Origin: Helopsaltes ochotensis
Lineage: Eukaryota > Chordata > Aves > Passeriformes > Locustellidae
Assembly: GCA_013400155.1 (NCBI GenBank)
Contig: VXBM01000275.1
Coordinates: forward strand, 418,709 to 482,708
DNA length: 64,000 nucleotides
Direction of reading: 5' to 3'
The translations under genes were made by a program, and so were the position numbers. Under the pieces are notes generated by a model. That model worked only from the letters and a program-made list of their open reading frames with translations, did no database searches and was not told the DNA's origin. This document shows, one piece after another, positions 11,801 to 23,800 of the stretch; the first letter of the stretch is position 1; every line of letters begins with the position of its first letter.

Positions 11801-14800
11801 GTGCAGGTGTTTTACAAAGCCACTGCTGCATGTGAGCCCCAGCCCCTGCTAAGTACTGCACGTAAGGCATCCAAGGCATCCGCCACATCTGGAAGCTGCT
11901 GATGCGCACCAATTTGCAGAAGAAAAGACACAAAATTCAGCGCATTCAAGCCCAGCCGCTCTAATTCCTGCAGTTATGCAGCAGGACAAATAACTGCACT
12001 TTGCAGCCCGGCTGTAATTTTTTGCCAGCGATCAATATTTATCGCCTAATCCCATTTTCCATAGCGCGTGTCAGTGGTGTCACTCGCGCGGGGCCGAGCG
12101 CGACACGGAGGCCACACAAAGCTCCGCTTGTAGGAGCTGCAGTCAGGGAGCCAGCTCTTGTCACAGCCTCACAAAAGGATTTCCTCTCGAGCGGCTCATC
12201 TTTAATCATTATAAAAGCACAGAAGTTTAATCCATTTTTGATGTAAGCGCTAATAGCTTTGTGTCCTTGAAGTTCAAAGTGGTCTTCGTGCATGTCGCTA
12301 ATTAGCCGAGCAAGCAGCCATTCAGCTTCCTCTCATGTTTCTAATTAGATCCTTAACAACAAACAAATGTCGACCTTACAAAGGCTCTGCTACGATTCCC
12401 TCCATTAGTTAAACAGTTTGGGAGGGACGCGGTTCCGTGCACCCACAGCCCCCCCAGCAGAGGGTTCAGGGCTCTGGGCTGGGCCATTTGCCCTTGGGAG
12501 AGGAGGTCCTGCTTTCCTGATGTTTTCCAGGGGTGCTGAGCACCCCAGGGATGATGCAGGGAGCAGGGGACCACTCATCAGCCCCTGCCCCAGTCCCAGC
12601 TCTGTGCTGCCCCTCCCTGCCGGCATGGGACGTTCACCAGCTCTGTTGGAACTCACAGATAAACCAAAGGGGCAGATAAATGCTGTCCTGTTAAGTCGTT
12701 TCCCTAACTGGTTCCTGCCAATTTAACTGGTTTTACAGTTAATTTAAAACATGATGTGATTAATGTTTACATACTTCATAGAATCACAGAATGGTTTGCA
12801 TGGGACCTCAAAGCCCATCCAGTGCCATTCCTTGCCATGGGCAGGGACACCTCCCACTGTCCCAGGGTGCTCCAAGCCCTGTCCAGCCTGGTCTTGGACA
12901 CTTTCAGGGATCCAGGGGCAGCCACAGCTGCTCTGAGAACCCTGTGCCAGGGCCTCCCTTCCCTCACAGGGAAGAATTTCATCCTAATATCCAGGCTAAG
13001 TGTACTGTCACCTTTTTACTTCACATCAAATGCTTGGGACTGCTCCTTACACTCTTTTTTGTCGATTCGTGTTTGTAACATGCTGTGCTGGAGTCATTTC
13101 AGCAGCACCACGCTTGTCCTTGCCTGTGCTCAGGTTTTTGGGCAAGTTTCTTGCTCCAGCCCTGGCACTGGTCCAAGGGGGATGAATGAGGAGCTGTGTG
13201 CACCAGGAACTGCTGCTGCCAGGTTCCTCCCGGCGCCCTCGGCGGGCTGCGGGCGCTCGCTGTGTCGCAGGCGCCGGCCCCAGCGCTGCTCCTGCTGTCT
13301 GTGCCTGCACATGAAGCTTTAACACTCATTACCACCCATCCAACTGGCAAATAAGAGCTAAAGCTCAGATGCTGGGCTATCACAGACCTCTCTGTAACCA
13401 TTTTTCCATTTAAAATGAAGGAAGAGCTGAGCCAGGTGATGCCGGCGCCTTCACGTCATGCCAAGGAGCACGAAAGCTGCTGTTAATTTTACCATGGGAA
13501 ACCACATCTGCATTAATTGTTTACCACAGCCCGGACAGGTCTTTTATTAATATTAATGAGTAAGAGGGAACAAAAGGCCCCTTTATTTTTAGCCTACTCT
13601 AATTGCGTAGTAATTACTCATCTACAAAACAAATGAGCCGAACTCCATTGCCATAGCAACAGCAACTCCGGCCTCCCACTGTACCACATTAACTGGCTAT
13701 CACTCCTGTAATTTGAAATTGAAGCCTTTTGTACAATAACAGACAATACAGGAGGAAAATTAAACTAAAACCGAGTCTTTGTTTTCTGCGTATTTCAAGT
13801 CATAGTAGCAGGAGGGCCTTGCCTGGGGGGCACCTTCCTCCTGCTGATGGACCCCACGGGCTGGGGGATGCTCAGGAGCACAGGGGGCTTAGCCAAGTAA
13901 CAGAAGAGGCATTCAGCCTGCAAACCCCCAGTCCTGTGCAGCCATCCCCTCCTGTGGGAGGGTCTGCACCAGGCAAGCTGCTGCCCAGGGTGCCTGGGGT
14001 AGAGCGGGTGGCACCAGCCACACTGGGCAGCTGACACCCCAATGCCTCGTCAGGGCACAGAGTTCTGGGCTCTTTTAACCATCAGGAAATGCTCACAAAG
14101 GCCCCAGCTGAGTGAGTTTATTATTTTTAAACAGCTCAGGTTTATATACCTGCAGATCCATTTTGCATTCTCTGGCAACTCCAAACCCACCGTGCTTCTT
14201 GAGCTCACACGGAGCCAGATGCACACCAACATCTGCTGCAAGGAAAAACTACTCTGCTCCTCTGGCAGCTTTCTATTTCAGAAAGAAGAGAGGGAGAAAA
14301 GACATCACTGTAATTATGTATTTACTTTTAAAGCATTTGGGGAGAGAATCAGCATGAAAATACTGACAGTAGTGTGTCAGTCCAATGTGTGCTGCCTCAC
14401 AGCTAGCAGTTGTTCCACTAATGGGTAACAGCCTGAACTGCTGCTGGAGAGGCAAGCTACCCTCAGCTCTGGCAGTGTTTTACCTGTATAGGGATTAAAA
14501 TGCACGAGACACCATCCTGTGCTCCAAGATCTCATGCACTGGAGAGCACGTCCTGAAACCCCACTTCAAACTCTGCAACGAATTGTCTGCATCTTAAGGG
14601 GAGCAAAGTCTAATTACAAGCGCCAGCAGCTCTGTCCCCCAGCTTCCCCTGGGAGAAAGGAATAAAACATGGATAATTGGCTGTGGCAGGCCTTTGGAGG
14701 GTACCAAGGCTGTTCCAAGCCCCTGCCATGTGCAGGGACACCTTCCCCTGGCCCAGGCTGCTCCAAGCCCCTGGACGCTTCCAGGGCTGGGGCAGCCACA

Positions 14801-17800
14801 GCTTCTCTGGGCAACCTGTAGCTCACCACTCTCACAGGGAAGAATGTCTTCCTAAATAAAACAGCTCTGGATGAGCATTCTGAGGAGCATTTTCCCGTGG
14901 AAAATAATTCTCCCGATGGAAAAGACTATTAAAAGTTACCCGCTAAATTCGCTACAGATTAACTTCAACTGCACTTCAGAGGTGGTCACTAATTGCACTG
15001 GAGATGATTTATCAAGCGCACAAGATTTTCTATTACAAAATTATTGATTAAAGCTGATGTATTTTAACCTCAATAGACTTCAGCCCAGTGCCCTGTCAAA
15101 CACTGACCGCTGTGGCCAAGGTCGAGCAGCAGCAGCACCAAATTGTTTCATATCTACTGAATTTTCTTCCTGGCACTGCAGGAAGAGGCTCAGTCCCTTA
15201 TGGATCAAAAAAGATCCAAAAGTGGCATCCTACAGTAAAACAAGACACTGGGTTTCTTCAGCCTGGAGCCTGCTCTGAAAAGGACCTGTGGGATTCCCAT
15301 CCTGGAGCAGCACAGCAGTTCTGGGCCAAACAGAAAAGATGCCCCTTTCATTATTATTATTTTTTTAATCTGGGGTAGTAGACAGACAAGTGACTGTAGG
15401 GGTTCCCACTAACAAGGTCAAAGCCACCCACGGGACTGTGGAGTGGCTCCTGCAGATCCCATTCACCATCCGGGGCTGCTCCGTGCCGGGCCTGCCTGAT
15501 GAATTCCTCCTCAAACCAGGATGATTTTCCATGCTCCCACCCTCCCTGAGGCCCTGCAGCGTGGGGTCCTGCCTGGCCACCTGCCGTGCTCCCCAGCACG
15601 CGCTGCCTCTGCCAGGGAGATAAGCAAAGGATAAAATCCGATGCAGCCATTAATTTCCCAATGCATCACCCGCCAGGCTCTGTCACATAATTACTGGCGG
15701 TTCCAGTGGAGTGAGAAATTCCAGCCCTTGCTGCTCCCAAGGGGTCCACTTGTTAGGTTCTGGCTTTTGAGATTACATAGCCTGGATTAAACTTTATGTA
15801 CTTTTATAGAGGCGAATAAAAAAGGGAGAGCAATTCCACCAGAGCCACAAGGGAGTCCTCCCAGCGGGCCGCGGAAATCCCAAATTGGTTCATGGCTGGA
15901 TCTTTGAAATGCTCCTCCTGACGTCTCCATGAGCCCATGGCATCCTCTCCCCCTCACACACAGACCAACCACTGTCCCCCCTTTTTATGGCCATAATTTG
16001 CTGAACTATGAGCAGATTTTGGAGCACCTTCCTTAAGTGTCAGTCACCTTCCTCGACCCCATGCAATTCATTGCTCTGCTGACACTCAGGCACACTCCTC
16101 ACTTCATCATGTGAACGGTGGGTTCCCCGTTTCCCTGGAAGATTGAGATCCCAAGGGAACCTTATCCCTGCCTCGGCACACGAGTGTTCAGCTCCCTGGC
16201 AGCGCCAGGGGATGCTCAGCTCACCTTGCACCGTGCCAGCCCCGGTGCTTGTTTGCTTCATTTACTCAGTGTTCTATTAGAGGTAAGGAGCAGATACAAA
16301 TCCTTAATTACACTGGAAAGCCCATTCTGGATATTTTATTTCCTTTGAAAGCCCTTGCTGCCTTAAGTGCATCAATGAGTGTGTGGCTCTGCCCAGCAGA
16401 GCAGGGAGATGCTCCCAGCCAGCACAGCTGGTTTTGGGGATGGCCAGGGCGTGGGGACGAGGGGAGGGGTGACCACACCACAGAGGAGCTTTTCTGCTCC
16501 CATCTCCCATCAGGATGTTTTCTGACAAGCAGCAAACTAAACAAATAAACCAAAGCCTAATTCGGGATCTCAATTACCATCTGTTGGATTTACTGACTGC
16601 GGCGCCGTCTCTGCATTTTCCAAATTTAGCACAGAAACCCAGGCAGGAGAAGCAAAGCCACTGCTGGCTCGTGGCAGAGAGGATGAACTCGCCTCGAACT
16701 CCTCATGCTGATATTTATGAAATGTTAAATCTTCATTTAAAAATGTTCCCTTAAGCTGGGTGACATGGCAATGAGTACGACCCATCACTAGCTCGGAGCC
16801 TCTGTTGCATAATAAGATTTAAGGTTTATGACCTACAAACAATCGCTTGGTGGCTCAGGACAGGCTGCGGGGAGCCGCCTCACACACACGGAATTATTTG
16901 GATTCCCAAATGGAGTGATTTGCGTGTGGCACATCTGGTCTACGACCGCCAACAAATGAGTCTATGGGCTAATATGGACGAGTAACAGGCTGATGGAGAA
17001 ACCATGATTGTAAAATGATTTGAAAAATATCTTAAGTTCTTTTGGACACAAAATAAAAATAAGAGAATACAGTTAGAGTCAGTGTTTCAATTCCTGGGGG
17101 GGGGTTAATTTGAAAAAAAAAAAGGTCAGTTTTACTATCAGCATCACAGCATGTGCGGGTTCTTGTACGGAGGGTGTAGGTTGCCTACAGCCGGCTTCAA
17201 TTTAAACTTCCAGATAGTGGGATTTAACGAATAGGGCTCTATGGATCCAAGCCATCAGCAGCTCTCTGCTGTGTGATCCCTACGCTTTCAATCGGACCAA
17301 GGCTCTGCTTTTATCTGCCACGCTCGTTCGCGTTGATGGTGCCTGTAATATCAACTCGACAATGCATGTTCTACAACTACATCTACTGCTACCAGTACGA
17401 CTACTACAGTGCATGCATTTAGTTCAGTCCCACAGATACATACACTCTAAGAACAGGCAAGGGGAGATGTGAAATGTTTTACGGGACGACAGGTGTTTTG
17501 TTTTTTAAGTAAGGGAAATTAATAAAAAACATCAAAAGAAAGAAAGTGTACAAAAAAATAGAGACATTTCTCAAGAGTTGATATGAGTCGTTTCTTGAAC
17601 CGTTTCGTCCGAACAAGCAAAAAACATGCAACCAGCTGCTACTAACAAGAAGCTGGACACTGAGAGAGGATTAATAGGTGTGGACAAACCTTCCCGCTGA
17701 GAGCGCTCAGAAGAGTGTTTGAGAGGAGGTGTGCACGTCCGAGTGTAAGAGAGGCCGGAAAGTTTGCCTCAGAGACACCCTCTCTCACAGCAGCCCCAAC

Positions 17801-20800
17801 CAAGCAAGAGAGAAAACAACAAAACATAACTGCTCACACTCACCATCAAGGTCAGTAGCTCACGTTACGAGATTTGTTATAGCTGGCAAGTATAAAGTCC
17901 AGTAAGGGGTTGTTGGGGCGCAGGGCTCAAAGGCAGCACTGGCAAGCCGGGACTGGGGCCCAAAATCCAGATGTGCCAGGGGTTGGGGTGGGGAGCAGCC
18001 CCTGGCGCCGTGGCACGGCGCTGTCCCGCTGCGCCCAGTGCCGCCGGCCGGCTCGGCGGGCAAAGCCTGCCCGAGGGAGCTGGGACAGGGCTGGATTAGT
18101 GTGGCCTTAAGGGTTCTGTCTCCAGTCCTCAGGGAGGAATAGTTGGTAGCAACAGGTTGGGAAAAATCTCAGGCTTGTCAATGAACCAAAGAGGAAGGAA
18201 CGAAAACCCTCTCCTGCCGAATTTTCCTCGTCTCGCTCTCCTGCCAGATGAACCCCTCCCATGTCAAATGCAAGAGAAAAATGTGCCCCCCCCATGACTG
18301 TATTTTAAAAAAAGCATTTACACGACAAAAATGTTTTACACGTAACGTATGTCAGGTGGATTCAAAAGAAACGTGACACTGATAGTGAAGTTGTCTAGGA
18401 GGAGTTTGCAGCATTCAGACTTTTTGCTCGTTTTCCGTGGCTCAGGTCCCAATTCATTAAAAAAATGCAAGAATGGGTGAGGTTGTCAAAACCAGTGGAG
18501 GGATTCGGCAGCACAGCCCCACCCGGAGCGAAGGGACGTGGCCAGACCTCTGTCTGCTGGAAGGACCTCAGCTATCACCTCATCACTGGGACGTCGACTG
18601 GGGACGTGATTTATGACGAGCAGCAGCGCCGCGCTCACCCTGCCGGCACGCGAGCAGCGACGCGGGACGTGAATTTATGGTGGCACTGAGCACGGGGACA
18701 GGGACACGGCCCTTGCTGCCGGTTGTAGGACAGACCTGCTGTGACACGGAAGAACCTGTTTATCTAGCAAAGTCAGCTGGTGACACGCTGCCATAGAAAA
18801 AGAAGGGGTGAGGGCAGGGAGGAGGCCCCGAGCAGGTACCTGCCCCCAGCAGGCTCCCCAGCAAACATGCAGCTGTCCCAAGAGGAGGAATGTCACCCCA
18901 GGGACAAACCAAGGTGGCCAGTGCCCAGGGGCTTGGAGTGAGAGGGCTGCAGCTTCCTGGGGAGACCAAGACACGCAGCTGAAGGTGGATGCTCTCTGTG
19001 GGTGCTCAGTCTCCATGCTGGCACTGATGCCAGGAAGGTGGGGAAGAGCCGGCGGGACGGGGCCGAGAGCCGCTGAAGAGGCAGCAGTGATGGGGACACT
19101 GATGACAGGGATTGTCATCAATGCGTTTCAGGAACCTCCTGGACAATGCTTGCTCTGTGCTGGGGCCGCTCCGGCAGCCCTGGGCAGAGCTCTCCCAGTG
19201 AGCTGGGGGTGGTGGGATGCACTTGCCCGGGTGTTTCCCAGCTCTTTCCCATTTCCTGGCAGAAAGGGGCCAGTTAGGGCCAGCCGTGCTGTGCTCCGTG
19301 CTTTGGACCAGGCACGCGTGAAGGAGGGCTGTGCAAATTTGTGAAGGAAAAACAAAAACCCAAGTGAACGGGAAAGAAGGAAAAAACCCCAGCCATTTTT
19401 CTTGTAATGAATCGGGCCCGTACACTGCAGCGCAAGGTCGATCGGACTCCACTGCTCCTGGATACAATTCACTACCATTGCTGATGGAGTGGCAAACCCA
19501 GGATGTCCCTTCCAAAACCAGCTTTGGATGGAGATGACTCTACGGATCCCCCCCCGTTCCCAGACCACGGCTCAGTGCGGATGTGAGCGGGGCCGGTGAC
19601 AAACCCACCTTCCTCCTTGAGACCTCAGGGCTGGGGGCGGGACGGGGGCGCTTTGGATTCAGTTTTGGGGTTTTTGCCAGTTTTGTGCACGCAGGCAATT
19701 TTGAGGCTTGAAAAGACATTTCCAAACACCATACTGCTCTTTAAACTTGCCAGAAAGGGTGTTGTTAATTTAGGGTTAGATTTAGCTTCGTATTGCAAGT
19801 TCAAATCAAAAAACAAAAAAACCGAAAAAACAAATCAGAAAACCCAACAAAAGAGAAACCAAAAAACACTCAAATTAAAGACAGATGATTTTCAGGCACA
19901 GAATTGATCAATGCTCAGTTCAGTTGTAATGGGCACCAAAAGCACTCAGATTAAAAAAAATAATAATAATAATCAGGGAAGCAACGTTAATCCAGCCAAA
20001 CCCTCTGTGCCTTGCTAAGGGGCAACTCACCAGGTCTGTTTGCACGTAAAACAAAACCTGAAGGGCAAAACATGAGGAAGAGGCAGAAACAATGAGGTCT
20101 GTTTTCCTGGAAGCATATGCAAAAGCAATCTTGGGTTTTGTTTGGGTTTGGGGTTCTTTTTTTTCCTCTTTGGGTTTGCTTTTCCCCCTCCGTGCTGGGG
20201 CAGTAGAAGCTGGGAGTTGGGGGATCCCCACAACCAGGCTGGCAAGTCACCCCTTAGGCGCTGTCTACATGCCACAGGATGGAACTGGTACAGAGAGTCC
20301 TTTGTAGCCTGCAAGCAGTGCCAGTTTGCATGGAACGGAGTTCTCCTGGTGTCTTTCTTTGGCCTCCACGGCATCAGGCTCTGGCTCGAGACACACCTGG
20401 GCCTGCGCCCACCTGCCGCTCCCTCGCGCAGCCGGGGCTTTTCGGGGAGAGCCTCGTTAAGCGCCGGCACTGCCCGGAAAGCCACCGCCAGCCCCCGGCT
20501 CAGCCACGAGCGAGCCGGGAGGTGCTGCCAGCCCCGCGTCCTCCGGGACACGCTGGGACAGAGGGCGCGGGGCTGGCAGCGGCTCCACGCCGGTTGCTTC
20601 GGGAGCCCATGGCTCACTGAGGGCTGCTCTGAACTCTGTCGCCTGAGCAAAGTGCCGAGTCACGTGTCCAGAAAAATTGAAACCTAAGGCGGAAACGGCA
20701 ATTGGCAACGATTTCTTTCCCTTAAGGGGAAAGAAAGGAAAGTTAAAAGTTTTCAGAAGGACAGAAGAAAAGCTTTGTCGTTCCTCATGGAAGCAGCGGG

Positions 20801-23800
20801 GTTGGAGCAGGCGGGGCTGGTGAACTGTCAGCTGTGTGCTGCTGGCACGAGTGGTGCCATCCATCCCAAGGGACACGGCCCCTTGCCACGGGGATGCCCC
20901 GTGCTGGCCACGGTGGAGGAGGTGACAGCGGCTCTGGGCACGGCGGGAGCACCCAGACCTGCTGCCAGCACCTCGACCCAACCCCAGCTTCCCGTGAGAA
21001 ACCAAACCTTTTTTTCCGAAAACACAAATTGATCTTTTTGGGGGTGTCTTTTAGAGCCTCGAATTTTAACCAAACAAATAAAGAAACCAACGCAATAAAG
21101 GAATAAAGAAAGAAACAAATTGGAATATCTACCCTGGTTTTGGCAGTTCTCACGCCAATCTCCTGCAGGTGCTCCAGCCCCCGTGGCCTCTGCTTGTAGT
21201 TTGGGTTGGGACTGATTACTTATTTTTTCTCTAATTTTTTTTTTTTTGATTGTTTGTTTTCAGGTCCCCAGGATAAGTGTGAGGAAAATCAGAGAAATGA
21301 TGGAGAGCTGCAGCCACACAGAATACCGACAGAGCTTTTACCTGACCCTGCACTCTGAGGGTTTGCTCTTCCACGGGCCCCCCTACCTGATCCTCTTGCT
21401 GCCGCCATGGCTGCCGCTGCTACTGGTCCATAAGCCGCTGCTGGAAAACCTGGCCGTGGAGAAAAGGAGAAGGGTAAAGACAGAAGCCAGCGGGCACCGC
21501 GAGTCTCTGCGGGGCACAGCCACCCGGAGCTCTCCGTGCCACCGGCGGCCACCGTGCTCGGGAACAGCCCGGCCCCGGCCAGCGGCCCCGGCCAGCACGA
21601 ATCCCCTTGGCACGGGAGGAGCGGGCTCCTGGCCACGGCACACCGCGGAGCCAAGGAGGACAGGCTGGAGGCAGAGCCCGCAGCACTCGGCTCGTGCCTC
21701 CACGCTCCCGCGGGAACGGGGTCAGCCCGCTCCGCAAACAGCCGGGGAATTCTCCTGCGGGCTCATTTGCAAGTGATAATAACGTGCCGGTCTATAGACA
21801 AAGCAGGAATGGAAAATATGAGGAGGTCCTCATGTCAAGATCACAAATTTGCTGGGATCAAGCAGAAAGAATTCAATGGAATGTGGTTTAAAAAAGAGAG
21901 AAAGAAAGGAAAAAGCTCTTGAAAGCAAACCAGCCGCAGATCAAGGAGCTCTATGACATCCTCCCTGCTCCAGGGAACCGAGCCCTCACAGAGGAATGGA
22001 ATGCTGCCAGCAAGATTGCAGATTTACTTAATTAATATTCAAAAGAACTGCCAGAGACTCTGACATACAATATATGTATTTTAAGAGGGCAATGGCAAAG
22101 TCCAGGTAATCAGCAAGAACCCCAAACCCCAAAGTCAACGACTCCAGGGAGGTTCCTGGTCTCTGGGAACTCCAACTACTCCTGCCACCCGACAGGACAA
22201 GCCCGGGGTGGCCACCACAATGGAACCTGGTCCTTGAGTGGGCACCAGGACCACGATCACAGCTGCTTTGCAAGGTTGAGGAACCACAGGAGAACAGCTG
22301 AGGCACTGAGAAAGAGAAGAGTGAGCCCAAGAGCGAGACAGCGAGCCCAGAGAGCCCAGCACACTGCAGCCCACTACCTTCAGCACTATGGCTCAGCTAC
22401 AGCTCAGCTACCAGGGCAAGGAGCAGAGAACTAGGCTAGAGTAACTTGAAGCTACTTAAAACATCAATCAAAAAAAGACATACTTGCATTTAAATATGGT
22501 AATAGGGCTGTTAGGGGGAAAAAAAAATAGTACAGGTAAATGTATGCAGAGGATCACCAGGCTGGTGCTCCCCAGCACTGTACAGCCAACCCTGATCCTC
22601 CTGGTGAACCTGTCTGCTGGGAACTGCCACAGCCTCCGTGGAGTGGGATGTGGGGGGAAGCACATCCAGACTGGGGGATGTTATAACCAGTGCTGAACCC
22701 GAGGGCTGAATTCTCTCTCGCTGGTGATGGAGCCATCAGCCCTGGGTGGGTCCCCAGACGCATGACTAGGGCTGGAGCGAGAAGACTTTGGTGTTAAGTG
22801 TAAAACCAACCTCCAAAGAGCAAGGAAAGCATCTGCAGGACAAGGGCTGAGGCTCTGGGGCTTCATTTTCATGCAGAGCCACGGCTGGGCCAAGCTCGGG
22901 GCCCTCCCACTGCGGCTGAGGCAGGAGCAGAGCTGGCACTGTCCCCTGTCCCTCCCTGCCCACCACGGCGCACGGTCCAAGAGCAGTGTCCTCAGCGTTC
23001 CCATGGCACCTCCACCACCAGCTGGCCGCCCGCACATCTCTCATTTGGAGGCTCCAGGGGCTCCCTAAACCATCCGTAGGGGATCGGAGGAGCTGTGGAT
23101 TTTCCATAAAAAAGCTGTGGAATAAAATGCCTCTGCCAAAACCAATCAAATACCCTTCAAATCACCAAGCATCCCCTGAGAACAGCACAAAAAACAGGGC
23201 TGGAAAGTTTGTTTCTCTTGTTCAGCTGCCAGGGACGCTCAGGATCTATTTGAAATGCAGGACAAAAAAGTTTCACCATGGAAAAGGAGAGTGAAATAAC
23301 AAGGCTGGAGAAGGCGCTCCACGGAAAGAGCCTGAACAAAGGCTCCGTTATTGCATTCCAGTGGACAGATGTGTGAAAAATTAATCCCTCCGCCCCTGAA
23401 GAAAGCTTTTATCCCAATTCTGAGATAAAAGCATCCCTGCTCCACGGCACTCCAAACAGCTCAAGTGTGATCGGTGCTCGCGCCCCGCGGGCGGAGCGGC
23501 CGCAGCACGGGCACGGGGAGATGGAAACAGGGATTGATTATCCACACCGGCAACACCCTCCTCACCGATACACTCACAGGGTGGCTCCAGCACTGGAGGA
23601 TCCCCAGATCAATCCAGCCTCCTGAAAGCAATCGATCCAGCTAAAATGCCCTTTGCCAGGCACGGCGTCCCTGGCTGCCTCAGCCGGGAGCAGCTTCCCT
23701 CCCTGTCCCCGGTGCCCAGCCACTGATGCCCTGTCACCTCCCACCACGGGGCAGCTCACTGAGCCGCCTCGGTGCTCTTTGCTCCTGACCCCTCAGCAGA

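Larger units (their letters stand above)
4801..21386 (-). other. MSI2: MSI2 intron between alanine-rich and penultimate exons
   Basis: This 16.6-kb intron contains an A-rich tract with one unknown base (5013-5050) and CR1 pieces at about 9420, 10040, 12776 and 14670. It also holds GC-rich patches at 17990-18075 and 20385-20640, AT-rich element-like blocks at 10450-10645 and 13440-13740, and the candidate exon region 17140-17882. Long frames within it (for example 5783-6343, 10795-11337, 20027-20650) have no recognisable domains. In the remaining stretches I see only unique intronic sequence. Confidence 0.85.

Noticed and set aside
20027..20650. 207-codon minus-strand open frame
   Set aside because: It overlaps a CpG-rich intron patch where stops are rare; no domain and biased residues (Pro, Arg, Ala).
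21246..21776. Plus-strand frame of 176 codons across the alanine-rich exon
   Set aside because: It is the shadow of the MSI2 exon on the opposite strand plus GC-rich intron.
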